A stretch of DNA of 64,000 nt from Candidatus Acidiferrum typicum (GCA_002478115.1 DLMH01000170.1:10948-74947), one strand, 5' to 3'. Counted from the stretch's first letter, positions 8,194 through 16,809 are shown. Translations and numbers: made by a program. The notes: a model not told the origin generated them from the letters alone.

Positions 8194-8394
8194 AGCCTGA
8201 AATCCGAAGTCGAAGAGGGATTTCTCCGCTCCGGGACGGCAAACAGCGCCGTCCCTCCGGTCGAAATGACAGATTTTGGGTGGTGGATCGTATGAGAGAA
8301 ACCAACTTCGCCGAAGTTGGGTCTTCACAGGATGATCATTTGAGACAAAACGAGATGCGCTCGCCTGCAACGGCTCAACTTCGGATTTCAGGCT
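8194..8394. repeat. 201-bp element with 17-bp terminal inverted repeats (MITE-like)
   Basis: AGCCTGAAATCCGAAGT (8194-8210) is perfectly repeated in inverted orientation at 8378-8394. Inside lie two hairpins: GGGACGGC/GCCGTCCC (8233-8255) and CCAACTTCG/CGAAGTTGG (8302-8320). No open frame of note is inside. The 8091-8510 stretch is otherwise non-coding. Size and terminal repeats suit a miniature inverted-repeat element; no clear target-site duplication is seen. Confidence 0.55.
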
Positions 8395-8510
8395 AAGTCA
8401 GACACATCAACCAGTGTCGCGCTCGCCTAGTGTGATGCTGTGGACCCACGTTAACGAACTGAAGACCTTCCGCGGATAAACCCGACCGATTGGCGGGAGC
8501 CTCCCGAATA

Positions 8511-9341
8511 ATGGGAACAACAAATACTTTAATTTACGGAGGCATCGCGCCGCCCGCGCGATCTGAACCCATGTACGAACACCTGTGGAGAGATGCGGCA
8601 ATACTGCTCGGTTCAATGCACTTGATGGCGCCGATGGCCGTGCGGAGCGGTTTCCGGTTTGCGGCGCGCTGCAACCCGGTGCAGGTGCCAGCGGAAGAAC
8701 TGCCGCGTGAAGTATCGGCGTACATCCGGCCGCAGATACCGCAGATGCAAAGCCTGGGTTTCGAGTTTCTCGGGTGCTACGACTGCGGCGTGCTGGCGAG
8801 CAACACGCAAAGCTTCATCGCGCATTTCTGCAACCGGACGACGAACGATTTTGCCAACGTTTCGGTGGCCACCTCGCCGCAGAGAACGGCGGGCTATTTC
8901 GAGTTTTCGACGCGGTTCGGAAATGGGCTGGCGCTGGAAACGAATACGAACGGCGTTTTACCGCTGACGCCGGATAATCCGGAGGTTCGCGTGTTCCGGT
9001 TCCCGGAGATCAAAGAGCCGCGTGAGCTATATCAGGTGCATAAGAGCCTGGCCGAAAAGTACGCCAACCGACAGTGGACGCAAGGCGAGCCGAAGGGACA
9101 AGAGATTCAACGGCTGGTGCGCGTGATGGAGAATTATGGACCGCGGCACGCGAAGATGGGCTACATGTACTTGGCGCCTGATGGGGAAGCTTACTTCTTG
9201 ACGTGGAAGGGCGCGATCCTGATGACGTGGCGAGGATTGTGGCCGACTGCGCTGATTCGAAGGGCGATGCATAAGTATGAGATGCGAGCGGAACTGCAGT
9301 CACTGCATGTCCGGGGAGTGCCCGCGCTGCAGAAGGCGTAA
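8511..9341 (+). CDS. Protein of unknown function
   Basis: A 276-residue protein I do not recognise. It has no clear signal peptide. One hydrophobic segment near residues 24-45 (AAILLGSMHLMAPMAVRSGFRF) could be a weak membrane or buried helix, and there is a second hydrophobic patch near the C-terminus (GAILMTWRGLWPTALIRRAM). Three Cys are in the first half (AARCNP, GCYDCGVL). Codon use matches the neighbours, so it is taken as real. The ATG at 8511 is preceded at 11 bases by GGGAG; a TTG at 8490 and an ATG at 8571 are alternatives. It is flanked on both sides by repeat-rich DNA and has no operon partners. Confidence 0.65.
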   Translation: MGTTNTLIYGGIAPPARSEPMYEHLWRDAAILLGSMHLMAPMAVRSGFRFAARCNPVQVPAEELPREVSAYIRPQIPQMQSLGFEFLGCYDCGVLASNTQSFIAHFCNRTTNDFANVSVATSPQRTAGYFEFSTRFGNGLALETNTNGVLPLTPDNPEVRVFRFPEIKEPRELYQVHKSLAEKYANRQWTQGEPKGQEIQRLVRVMENYGPRHAKMGYMYLAPDGEAYFLTWKGAILMTWRGLWPTALIRRAMHKYEMRAELQSLHVRGVPALQKA

Positions 9342-9451
9342 GAAGAAATGCGCAAAGAATTGGTCGCCGGAATGTTGTGGCAACGAAGTCTCACCTGTTG
9401 GAAATCCAACCGATCGCAGCGGTGGAAAAATCCCCGCAAATGTAATTCCGA

Positions 9452-9541
9452 GTCCCGTTTGCTTTTTGAACGGGACGAGGAATCTGCTTTTTCTGCCGTC
9501 TTTTGTGAAAAGCAGATCCCTCGCTTCGCTCGGGATGACAA
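9452..9541. repeat. Cluster of extragenic hairpins and interspersed repeat copy
   Basis: GTCCCGTT (9452-9459) pairs with AACGGGAC (9469-9476). Then CGAGGAATCTGCTTTT (9476-9491) pairs with AAAAGCAGATCCCTCG (9508-9523), 15 of 16 bases matching. The end (GGGATGACAA) matches the repeat at 6905-6936. This is most of the 9342-9682 spacer, in which I see no gene. Confidence 0.6.
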
Positions 9542-9645
9542 CTATTCGCCGTTGTTCCGCAACCTGTTGGAGATCAGGAAGAAAGGGGCGTAGCGATTGC
9601 TCGCCGTCGAGCCAGGCAAGGCTGCGCGTCCGCGTGTGCGGGTTC

Positions 9646-9673
9646 TTGGCGTTTGGGAGACTAGATTTAGTAT
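9646..9673 (+). promoter_or_regulatory. Possible promoter of the UvrC-like gene
   Basis: TTGGCG (9646-9651) and TAGTAT (9668-9673) are 16 bp apart, ending nine bases before the GTG start. This would give an almost leaderless transcript. Confidence 0.35.
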
Positions 9674-9682
9674 TCTGGCGGG

Positions 9683-10912
9683 GTGCTGGAACTCGACGCG
9701 GGACTTGCATTTAAAGAGGAAGATGACGCGGAGTTTTTTTCGCTGCTCCCGGCTAGGCCGGCCGTCTGCTTGATCGAGCCTAGAGAAGAAAACGCCGAAC
9801 CTTACTTGATACGGACAGCGGACCTGCGGCGGCGCCTGCAACGATTGCTGGGCCCGGCGGACCCCGCGAGCAAGCGATTGAACCTGCGCGAGTTTGCGCG
9901 GGCGGTGCATTACCGCGAGACGGGGTCGGCATTTGAGCAGGCGCTGACCTACTATCGCCACGCCAAGCAGAAATTTCCCAAACGTTATCGGGACTTGATG
10001 AGGCTGCGGCCGGCCGCCGTGCTAAAGGTAAATTTGCGCAATGCCTACCCACGCTGCTACGTGACACGGCGCATTGCGGTGGACGAACAAGGGTTGCCAG
10101 CGGCGGGAGCGTACTATGGGCCGTTCGCGTCGCGGCGCGCGGCGCAAGCCTTCGCAGAAAAGATGCTGGATTTTTTCAAGGTGCGGCGGTGCCAAATCAA
10201 GATCCGGCGCGACCCGGCCTTTCCGGGATGCCTGTATTCGGAGATGAAAATGTGCCTGGCGCCGTGTTTTGCGGGTTGCACAAAGGAAGAGTACGACGTG
10301 GAGGTGAACCGGCTGGTGTCGTTTCTGGAGACGAGCGGGGGCTCGCTGCGCGGAGGATTTGAAGCGGAACGCGAGAAGGCCAGCGAAGAACTGGATTTCG
10401 AGCGCGCGGCGGCGATTCACAAGAAGGTGGAAAAACTGGATGATGTGCTGCGCGGGAGGCCGGAACTGGCGCGGAGGATACAGGACTTGGATGCTGTAAT
10501 TCTGCAACGCACAGCGCGGGAGCAAACGATTGGAGTCTATGCGGTACGAGGAGGGCGGCTGGCGGAACCCTATGAATTGCGGTTTGGGGATACCCGCGAG
10601 CCGCGGTCGGCGGAAGAAACGGTCCGCGAGTACCTGGAAGGTGTGATGGGCGGCGGGGTGCCACTTCTTTCTGCACCGTCTCCGATTGCGGGTAATATCA
10701 GACAAAGCGCAGCGGAATTGGGCGAGCATCTTTGCCTGGTGGCGCGGTGGTACTACAGCAATCCACGGGAAGGCGAAATTTTCTATCGGGAGAAGGACTG
10801 GCCGTACCGGCGGATTTTGCGGGCCTGCGCGAGGTTGCTGGCGCCGAAAAAGGATGCCAAGGAAGAGCCAATCGTTCCGGAAGGAAAAGCGCAAAGCGAG
10901 GAGCCGAAATGA
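9683..10912 (+). CDS. UvrC-like protein with degenerate GIY-YIG domain, truncated
   Basis: A 409-residue relative of the N-terminal part of excinuclease subunit UvrC. Residues 25-55 align by eye with the GIY-YIG nuclease, but the GVY and YVGKA signatures are replaced by AVCLIEP and YLIRTADLR. Cys170, Cys183, Cys191 and Cys195 match in spacing the four UvrC cysteines that bind an iron-sulfur cluster. A UVR motif (ASEELDFERAAAIHKKVEKLDDVL, near residues 231-255) interacts with UvrB in the family. The C-terminal RNase H-like nuclease appears truncated and the helix-hairpin-helix domains are absent; UvrC proper is about 600 residues. It may be a non-catalytic accessory or regulator. It overlaps the next gene by ATGA. 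Confidence 0.8.
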   Translation: MLELDAGLAFKEEDDAEFFSLLPARPAVCLIEPREENAEPYLIRTADLRRRLQRLLGPADPASKRLNLREFARAVHYRETGSAFEQALTYYRHAKQKFPKRYRDLMRLRPAAVLKVNLRNAYPRCYVTRRIAVDEQGLPAAGAYYGPFASRRAAQAFAEKMLDFFKVRRCQIKIRRDPAFPGCLYSEMKMCLAPCFAGCTKEEYDVEVNRLVSFLETSGGSLRGGFEAEREKASEELDFERAAAIHKKVEKLDDVLRGRPELARRIQDLDAVILQRTAREQTIGVYAVRGGRLAEPYELRFGDTREPRSAEETVREYLEGVMGGGVPLLSAPSPIAGNIRQSAAELGEHLCLVARWYYSNPREGEIFYREKDWPYRRILRACARLLAPKKDAKEEPIVPEGKAQSEEPK

Positions 10913-12018
10913 GCCGGGGAGCAACACAAGAAGGAACCAAGAAGTATGCGGCGAAGTTTCGAGGGGCAGCGGCGGAGGGACATTTTCGCGAGGCACAAGG
11001 ATTGACGATTTCCTCTCTTGGGGCTGGAACGTACCTGGGCCAGCCCAACGAGAACATGGACGCGGGGTATGCGGCGGCGCTGGTAGCGGCGGTGGAGAAC
11101 GGGATCAACGTCATCGATTCGGCGATCAATTACAGATTCCAGCGAAGCGAGCGAAGCGTAGGCACGGCGGTGAAGGTGCTGGCAAACAAGGGATTTGCCC
11201 GCGAGGAAGTGGTCGTCTGCACGAAGGGAGGGTACCTGACGCCGGATGGAACCATGCCGGCGGACCCTAATCGCTATTTCTTCGAGGAGTACATCCAGAA
11301 GGGCATTTTCAGCGCGAAAGAAATTGCGGCGGGCAGCCATTGCATGGCGCCGCGGTTCCTGGAAAACCAATTGGGGCGCAGCTTGAAGAATCTGGGCGTG
11401 GAATGCGTGGACGTCTATTACCTGCACAACCCGGAAACACAATTGAGTGAGATCCCGAAAGCGGATTTTTTGGGCCGGATACGCGAGGCGTTCTTATTTC
11501 TGGAATCGGAGGCGGCGCGCGGGCGGATTCAGTATTACGGCATGGCGACGTGGAATGGATTCCGGCAGAACGCGAGCGCGGGGGATGCGATGCAACTGGC
11601 GGAGATTGCGAATTTGGCGAAGGAGATTGCGGGCGAGCAGCACCGATTCCGGTTCGTGCAACTGCCGTATAACCTGGCGATGACCGAGGCGCTCACGCTG
11701 GGAAACCAGACCGTTGGCGGAAATACGAAGACGATGATGGAAGCAGCCGGTGAGCTGGGCATCACGCTGATTGCAAGCGCGGCGCTGCTGCAAGGGCAGG
11801 TGGCGCAAAACCTCCCGGCATTCGTTGCCGAGGCTTTGGGGCTGGAAAATGATGTGGAACGGGCGCTGCAGTTTGCGCGATCGTCGCCGGGAATTGCGAC
11901 GGCACTTGTGGGAATGTCGCGCGTGGCGCATGTGGAAGCGAATACGCGGCTGGTGGGGAGGGCGCCGGCCGGAATCGAGGAGTTCAACAAGTTGTTTTCG
12001 CGGGGAGAGGGCGTTTAA
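10909..12018 (+). CDS. Aldo/keto reductase family protein
   Basis: A 369-residue NAD(P)H-dependent oxidoreductase of the aldo/keto reductase barrel. Features include ISSLGAGTYLG, the Asp-containing NGINVIDSAINYR (family GxxxxDTAxxYG, with Asn for Gly), the lysine of VVVCTKGGYL, and YYLHNPETQ in place of the common VDLYQLHRPD. The ATG overlaps the stop of the UvrC-like gene and is preceded by AGGAG at five bases, so the two are translationally coupled. Family members reduce carbonyls; the substrate is unknown. It is convergent with the hydrolase gene eight bases downstream. Confidence 0.88.
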   Translation: MSRGATQEGTKKYAAKFRGAAAEGHFREAQGLTISSLGAGTYLGQPNENMDAGYAAALVAAVENGINVIDSAINYRFQRSERSVGTAVKVLANKGFAREEVVVCTKGGYLTPDGTMPADPNRYFFEEYIQKGIFSAKEIAAGSHCMAPRFLENQLGRSLKNLGVECVDVYYLHNPETQLSEIPKADFLGRIREAFLFLESEAARGRIQYYGMATWNGFRQNASAGDAMQLAEIANLAKEIAGEQHRFRFVQLPYNLAMTEALTLGNQTVGGNTKTMMEAAGELGITLIASAALLQGQVAQNLPAFVAEALGLENDVERALQFARSSPGIATALVGMSRVAHVEANTRLVGRAPAGIEEFNKLFSRGEGV

Positions 12019-12026
12019 CGGGCGGA

Positions 12027-12689
12027 TCAGGAGTGGGCAAGTTCGGGATGGCGGCGGACGAGCCAAGTGGTGATGGCCTGGTCGAGTTGGTGGAGATGGC
12101 CAGAAAAGAAATGGTCGGCGTGATCGACGACGGTCAACTGGTTTTCACCGGGCAACGCGGCGACGAGTTCAGCAACCTTGGTTCGGGCGCCATGCTCATC
12201 GTTGGCGCCATGGACGAAGAGTTTGGGCTTCGTGCAGCTCCAGAGATACGTGAAATCGGTGTTGTTGACGGGAATGCCGAGGCCAATCAGATCGGTGACA
12301 CGAGGATCGGCACAACCGACGCGAAGGCCGACCCAGCTTCCGAAACTGAAACCGGCGAGAAGCAGGGGGATGTTCGGAAATTCCGAGGCAAGAAAATTGA
12401 TGGCGGCGAGGACGTCGTCCTGCTCGCCCTGGCCGCGGTCGTGCGATCCGGCGCTGAGTCCGGCACCGCGAAAATTGAACCGCAAGACCGGAATACCGAG
12501 GGCATCGAGGGACTTGGCGGCTTGATAGACAACCTTGTTGTGGAGGGTGCCGCCGTACAGCGGGTGTGGGTGGCAAACCACAGCCGCGAGCGAGGGGGAG
12601 GCCGAGCGCGTTGGAGTCCAGAGGATGGCCTCCAAACGGCCAACAGGACCCTTTAAAAAGAGATTGCGGGAATCGTGGGAAATGCGCAT
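12027..12689 (-). CDS. Alpha/beta hydrolase
   Basis: A 220-residue compact alpha/beta hydrolase. The nucleophile elbow is AGFSFGSW (GxSxG), the oxyanion region is VVCHPHPLYGGTLHNKVV, and the likely acid and base are in HGANDEH and VDHADHFF. The group (often called alpha/beta superfamily hydrolase, CocE/dienelactone-like in appearance) has HPHPLYGG as a recognisable signature. The ATG at 12689 is chosen because family similarity begins with NLFLKGPVGRLEAILW; no good ribosome-binding site is present, and the frame is open up to 12818. Substrate is unknown. Confidence 0.82.
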   Translation of the reverse strand: MRISHDSRNLFLKGPVGRLEAILWTPTRSASPSLAAVVCHPHPLYGGTLHNKVVYQAAKSLDALGIPVLRFNFRGAGLSAGSHDRGQGEQDDVLAAINFLASEFPNIPLLLAGFSFGSWVGLRVGCADPRVTDLIGLGIPVNNTDFTYLWSCTKPKLFVHGANDEHGARTKVAELVAALPGENQLTVVDHADHFFSGHLHQLDQAITTWLVRRHPELAHS

Positions 12690-12920
12690 AAAAGGCCAGG
12701 AAAAGTGTACCTGAAAGGAGCGGGCAGGCAAAAAATCATCGGGAAAGCGTATTCGTCCACAATTGGAGAAAAACGCTCCAATTGTGAAAACGGGGTGGGG
12801 CAGTTCTATACCTGCCACTACGCGAGTTTGTCGTACTAGAGCTAAAAAGTTGGACTTTCGGATTGCAGTTTACGGCGGCGAATGTTACTTTCGCCCCGGT
12901 TCAACCTCCAGGGGGAAATG

Positions 12921-13256
12921 ATGGCTGATTTGTCGGACAGGCGAGAAGCACGGCGCTTTGTCATGACCCTGCCCGTTCGGGTGATGGCACATGATGCAAA
13001 CAGCCCGGAACTGAAAGCCCACACGCGAGATGTGAGCTACCGCGGCCTGTATTTCCTGGCGGAAGCTTCGTTTGACAGTGGAAGCGAGATCGATTTTGTT
13101 TTGACCCTGCCGAAGCAGGTCATTTCCGCGGGCGATGTGCATATTCGCTGCCATGGGAAGGTCGTGCGTGTCGAAGCCACAGACAACGGCAAGACCGGGA
13201 TTGCCGCGCGCATCGACCGCTATGAATTTGTGCCCATTCGGGCTTCGGCCGCGTAG
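12921..13256 (+). CDS. PilZ-domain protein (probable c-di-GMP receptor)
   Basis: A 111-residue single-domain PilZ protein. It shows the two c-di-GMP-binding signatures: the Arg-rich DRREARRF near residue 6, and a DVSYRGLYF stretch for the D/NxSxxG motif near residue 40. Such proteins change shape on binding c-di-GMP and act on motility, polysaccharide or transcription partners. AGGGGG lies just upstream of two adjacent ATGs (12918 and 12921); the second has better spacing. A membrane diguanylate cyclase is encoded at 55898-57208. No partner gene is adjacent. Confidence 0.85.
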   Translation: MADLSDRREARRFVMTLPVRVMAHDANSPELKAHTRDVSYRGLYFLAEASFDSGSEIDFVLTLPKQVISAGDVHIRCHGKVVRVEATDNGKTGIAARIDRYEFVPIRASAA

Positions 13257-13371
13257 CCGGCCGCCCTCGGCGTCCCACCAGATTGCAACTCGCAGCTCAC
13301 CATTCTGCGTAGAATAGTTGCAGGAGAGTCTTGCCATCGAGCATGGCGAAGAACTCTCGGGGGGGACTTGC

Positions 13372-13599
13372 ATGTATCACTACAATCCAAATCTGGCGCT
13401 GGAAGAATTGAGGGAGGATGGCTTTCTGCCGCATCCGGTCAAGCTGCGGGATATGATCCTGCGGAATCAACTGGGGCCGCAAGACGCGCAGCTCCTGAAC
13501 CAGGAATTCCAGGAGTATCTGACACGGTTCGGGGAGCTGCAGAAGCTGGGCGGCGTGATCCTGGAAAAACTCTCAACGGGTCAGAGGAAGAGCGCTTAG
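13372..13599 (+). CDS. Small protein of unknown function
   Basis: A 75-residue soluble, mostly helical, charged protein (starts MYHYNPNLALEELREDGF; Leu/Glu/Gln-rich). The ATG follows GGGGGGA. No family recognised. The codon pattern is normal for the genome. It is immediately followed by a piece of a glycosyltransferase gene in another frame. Confidence 0.55.
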   Translation: MYHYNPNLALEELREDGFLPHPVKLRDMILRNQLGPQDAQLLNQEFQEYLTRFGELQKLGGVILEKLSTGQRKSA

Positions 13600-13602
13600 G
13601 CG

Positions 13603-13814
13603 CGGGATGGGGACAGGAAGCGCGCAATGCGGACCAATTGCTGGAGGCGGGGGCCGCGATACGCTGTAACAACCTGCCGGCAGCGGCTTGGAAGATCGCA
13701 CTGCTCCTGGATCAGCCGGAAAGGCTTGCGGACATGAAGCGCGCAGCGAGCGAGATGGCACGGCCGGAGGCGGCCAGCAGGATCGTCGAAGATGCGCTGG
13801 GGCTGTTACACTAA
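13603..13814 (+). pseudogene. Remnant of a glycosyltransferase C-terminus (MurG/MGDG-synthase type)
   Basis: About 70 codons read GQEARNADQLLEAGAA, then NNLPAAAWKIALLLDQPERL, and end in ARPEAASRIVEDAL. This is the usual C-terminal end of glycosyltransferase family 28 proteins related to MurG and monogalactosyldiacylglycerol synthase, where GQE.RNA..L...GAA contacts the nucleotide sugar. The frame continues upstream only as an out-of-frame overlap with the small gene at 13372-13599, with no glycosyltransferase similarity, and no start of its own is convincing. It is read as a 3' remnant left by a deletion or rearrangement. Confidence 0.6.
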
Positions 13815-13876
13815 ACCGTTGCCCGAAGGGAATCGCTGGAAGAACGGCCGCCCAAAGGGATCATCTACTCAAAACC

Positions 13877-14563
13877 ATGAAGCGCCACACACTGCTGATC
13901 GATGCAGACGACACACTTTGGGAAAATAACGTTTTCTTCGAGAAGCTGATCGATGATTTCATCAGCCTGGTGGAACCCTGCGGGTACAGCCGGGCGTACA
14001 TCCGCCACATCCTGAACGAAACAGAGCGAAAAAATATCCGCCAGTATGGCTACGGGGTGCGGAGTTTTGGGAGATCACTGGAAGAGACTTACCTGAAGCT
14101 GGCGGACCAGATGGCGCAGCGCGAGGTGCTGGCAAAGGTGCACAATCGCGTGATGGAGCTTGAGAGGACGCCGCCGAAGATTCTGGACGGGGTGCCGGAG
14201 ACGCTGGCCTACCTGACGGCGCGGCACCGCCTGATCCTTTTCACCAAAGGCGAACCGGCAGAGCAGGCAGCCAAAGTGGAACGCTCCGGGCTGCAGGGAT
14301 TTTTTGAAGCGATCGAGATCGTCTCAGAGAAAGACGCGAAGACCTACGGGGCGCTGGTGCACAAGCACAAGATTGTGAAGACCTATGGCTGGATGATCGG
14401 GAACAGTCCACGCAGCGACATCAATCCGGCCATGGAAGCGGGCCTGAATGCCGTGTACATCCCGCATGTGAACACGTGGCAACTGGAGCAGGAAGCGGTG
14501 TTGGCGGGATCGGGGAAGCTGGTAATACTGCCGGCGTTCCGCGAGTTACGCAATCATTTCTAG
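13877..14563 (+). CDS. HAD-superfamily hydrolase
   Basis: A 228-residue haloacid-dehalogenase-type phosphatase. Motif I is LIDADDTLW (nucleophile Asp, second Asp), motif II is LILFTKG, and motif III/IV is the Lys-containing VKTYGWMIGNSPRSDI. The final motif has Ser-Asp rather than the usual GD...D, with GNSPRSDINPAMEAGL playing that role. An insertion of about 90 residues after motif I forms the cap. An upstream frame to 13688 would run through the glycosyltransferase remnant, so the ATG giving MKRHTLLIDADD is chosen. Substrate unknown. Confidence 0.85.
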   Translation: MKRHTLLIDADDTLWENNVFFEKLIDDFISLVEPCGYSRAYIRHILNETERKNIRQYGYGVRSFGRSLEETYLKLADQMAQREVLAKVHNRVMELERTPPKILDGVPETLAYLTARHRLILFTKGEPAEQAAKVERSGLQGFFEAIEIVSEKDAKTYGALVHKHKIVKTYGWMIGNSPRSDINPAMEAGLNAVYIPHVNTWQLEQEAVLAGSGKLVILPAFRELRNHF

Positions 14564-14638
14564 ACCCCTCCCAATTTGGACCTTGTACCCTTCCTCCTAC
14601 ATCTAAAAGATGGAACCGGGTGCTGAGGGAGGTGTTCC

Positions 14639-15796
14639 ATGGCAAGGGCGATGATCTCGGGTGTGGAGTGGCGGCAGGCGTGGTACACGAACGAGGACGC
14701 CGTATATCTCAACGCGGCGGGACAGGCGCCAATGCCACGCGTTTCTCTAGAAGCTGTGCAAGTCTCCCTGGAGTGGAAAAAGTTCCCTCACAACTTGACC
14801 GACCAACAAGAACTGGATCTGCCTAAACGCGTTCGGGCTTCGATTGCGAATCTGATCGGAGCTAAACCGGAAGAAATCGCCTTGACGACCGGTGCAAGCG
14901 CCGGGCTGATCGCGCTGGCTTATGGCCTCGATTGGAAGCGAGGAGATGAAATCTTGACCGCCCATCGCGAATTCCCGGTGCAGTACACGACCTGGAAGCC
15001 AATGGAAGCGCGAGAAGGGGCCAAACTCAAGCTTGTTGCACCGTCTGGGCGCTGGGTTGCGACGGAGGACTTCATCGCTGCGCTGAAACCGCGAACACGC
15101 GTGGTATCAGCAAGCATGGTGCGATTCGATGATGGCTCAATGCTGGACGCGCCGAAGTTGGGCGCGGCATGTCGCGCGCAAGGGACGCTCCTCGCGCTGG
15201 ACGTAAGCCAATGCTGCGGCGCGATTCCCATGGATGTCCGCCAACTGGGCGCGGACCTTATCACGTGTTCCGGCTACAAGTGGCTGCTGGGGCCTTACGG
15301 TTCAGGATTCTTCTGGGGAAAAAGCGAGCTGATTGCAAGCTTCCGGCCAGGTCCGTTCTACTGGCAAGGGATCGAAGGGTTGAATCATTTTGGTGCGCTG
15401 ATTTTTGAGGACCCGAAAGCCGCCGCAGGGGCGCGGGGTTGGGATGCCTCCGAAACAGCGAGTTATTTCAATCTAGCGGGATGGGAAGCCTCGCTGCACT
15501 TTCTGCACGACGTGGGGGTCGAGACAGTTGCTGGGCACAACCAGAAACTCATGGCACACCTGTACGAATCTCTTCCTCGGGATCAGTGCGTAAGGACCAG
15601 CCCACTTGAAACCGCACGCCGGGGTCCCTATGCCTGCTTTGCGGCGCACACTTTAGAGCGAACTCAGGATATTTATGCGCGCTTAAAGAAAGAGAAGGTG
15701 ATTGCCAGTTTGCGAGAAGGCAACATTCGAGTTTCCACGCACTTGTACAACACAATGCAGGATATCGATAGGCTGGTTCAGGTGATTGCCCGATGA
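14639..15796 (+). CDS. Class V aminotransferase (PLP-dependent)
   Basis: A 385-residue fold-type I PLP enzyme of the cysteine desulfurase / isopenicillin-N epimerase group. It shows YLNAAGQAPMP, the phosphate-binding ALTTGASAGL, LLALDVSQCCGAIPMDV with the PLP-nitrogen Asp, and the Schiff-base lysine in CSGYKWLLGPYG. No active-site Cys loop of a desulfurase is obvious, so amino-acid transamination, epimerisation or lyase chemistry is as likely. The ATG follows GGGAGG by six bases. Its stop overlaps the start of the ketopantoate-reductase-like gene, giving a two-gene unit. Confidence 0.87.
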   Translation: MARAMISGVEWRQAWYTNEDAVYLNAAGQAPMPRVSLEAVQVSLEWKKFPHNLTDQQELDLPKRVRASIANLIGAKPEEIALTTGASAGLIALAYGLDWKRGDEILTAHREFPVQYTTWKPMEAREGAKLKLVAPSGRWVATEDFIAALKPRTRVVSASMVRFDDGSMLDAPKLGAACRAQGTLLALDVSQCCGAIPMDVRQLGADLITCSGYKWLLGPYGSGFFWGKSELIASFRPGPFYWQGIEGLNHFGALIFEDPKAAAGARGWDASETASYFNLAGWEASLHFLHDVGVETVAGHNQKLMAHLYESLPRDQCVRTSPLETARRGPYACFAAHTLERTQDIYARLKKEKVIASLREGNIRVSTHLYNTMQDIDRLVQVIAR

Positions 15797-16722
15797 GTGG
15801 CGAAACAAAATGGCCGAAACTCGCCGTGCTTGGAGCCGGGGCTGTCGGTGGATATTTTGGCGGGATGCTGGCGCGGGCGGGCGCACCGGTGACGATGATC
15901 GGGCGGCAGGCGTTTGCGGAGGCGGTGAAGAACTCCGGCCTGCAATTAGACACAGTGCAGTTTCGGGAGACGGTGCATCCCGAGGCATCCATGGAGATTG
16001 CGGCCGCGGCCGGGGCGGAAGTGGTTTTGTTCTGCGTGAAGACAACGGACACGGCGAGCACGGCGAAAAGTCTGGCGCGTCACATTTCGCCCGGGGCGAT
16101 TGTGGTGAGTCTGCAGAATGGCGTGAACAACGCGGAGGAGATTCGGGCGGCTGCGGGCATTGATGCGCTGTCGGCCGTGGTGTATGTGGCTGCGGCAATG
16201 TCGCCACCGGGATATGTGAAGCACCTGGGCCGGGGAGACCTGGTGGTGGGACCAAAGAATACGCGAACCGAGAAAATCGCAAGTCTTTTCCTGCAGGCGA
16301 AGGTGCCGTGCCGGATTTCAGAGAATATTGAAGGAGAGCTCTGGACCAAATTGATCTGGAACTGCGCGCTGAATGCGATTTCAGCGCTGGGCCGCGTAAC
16401 CTATGGGGAAATATTCGCGAGTTCAGGCGCACGCCGCATCATCGAAACCCTGGTCGATGAAGTGCTGGCGGTGGCTCGCGCAAAGGGAATCCACCCGCCC
16501 GGTTTGGAGGATTCCAAGGCGGCACTCGCGGGTGCTCTGAAGATTGCCGAGCAGATGAGCGGGACGCGGTCCTCAACCGCACAGGACATGGCGCGGGGGA
16601 AGCGCACGGAAATTGACTCCTTGAATGGGTATGTGGCGCGGCTGGGAGAGCAGATGGGTGTGGCGACGCCGGTGAATCATGCGCTGTACACGCTAGTGAA
16701 ATTGCAGGAGTCGGGCTTTTAA
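15793..16722 (+). CDS. panE: 2-dehydropantoate 2-reductase (ketopantoate reductase)
   Basis: NADPH-dependent reductase of the pantothenate/CoA pathway, or a close relative. The 309-residue product begins with the Rossmann motif LAVLGAGAVGGYFGGMLARAG. The conserved catalytic lysine lies in LWTKLIWNCALNAISAL, and LSTAQDMARGKRTEIDSLNG is the typical C-terminal signature. The ATGA overlap with the aminotransferase gene indicates translational coupling. Several ApbA/PanE paralogues with other substrates exist, and the partnership with a class V aminotransferase leaves the physiological substrate open. Confidence 0.85.
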   Translation: MSGETKWPKLAVLGAGAVGGYFGGMLARAGAPVTMIGRQAFAEAVKNSGLQLDTVQFRETVHPEASMEIAAAAGAEVVLFCVKTTDTASTAKSLARHISPGAIVVSLQNGVNNAEEIRAAAGIDALSAVVYVAAAMSPPGYVKHLGRGDLVVGPKNTRTEKIASLFLQAKVPCRISENIEGELWTKLIWNCALNAISALGRVTYGEIFASSGARRIIETLVDEVLAVARAKGIHPPGLEDSKAALAGALKIAEQMSGTRSSTAQDMARGKRTEIDSLNGYVARLGEQMGVATPVNHALYTLVKLQESGF

Positions 16723-16809
16723 CCTACGCGGTAGAACTTCCGAAACCAAATTTCCCAGTTGACGGCACGGGCGGAGTTGTTGGACGTCAGCCTCATGCGC
16801 GCTGAGGAA

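Noticed and set aside
9277..9714. 145-codon plus-strand frame between the unknown gene and the UvrC-like gene
   Set aside because: Its middle consists of the hairpin and dispersed-repeat sequence, and both ends overlap real genes.
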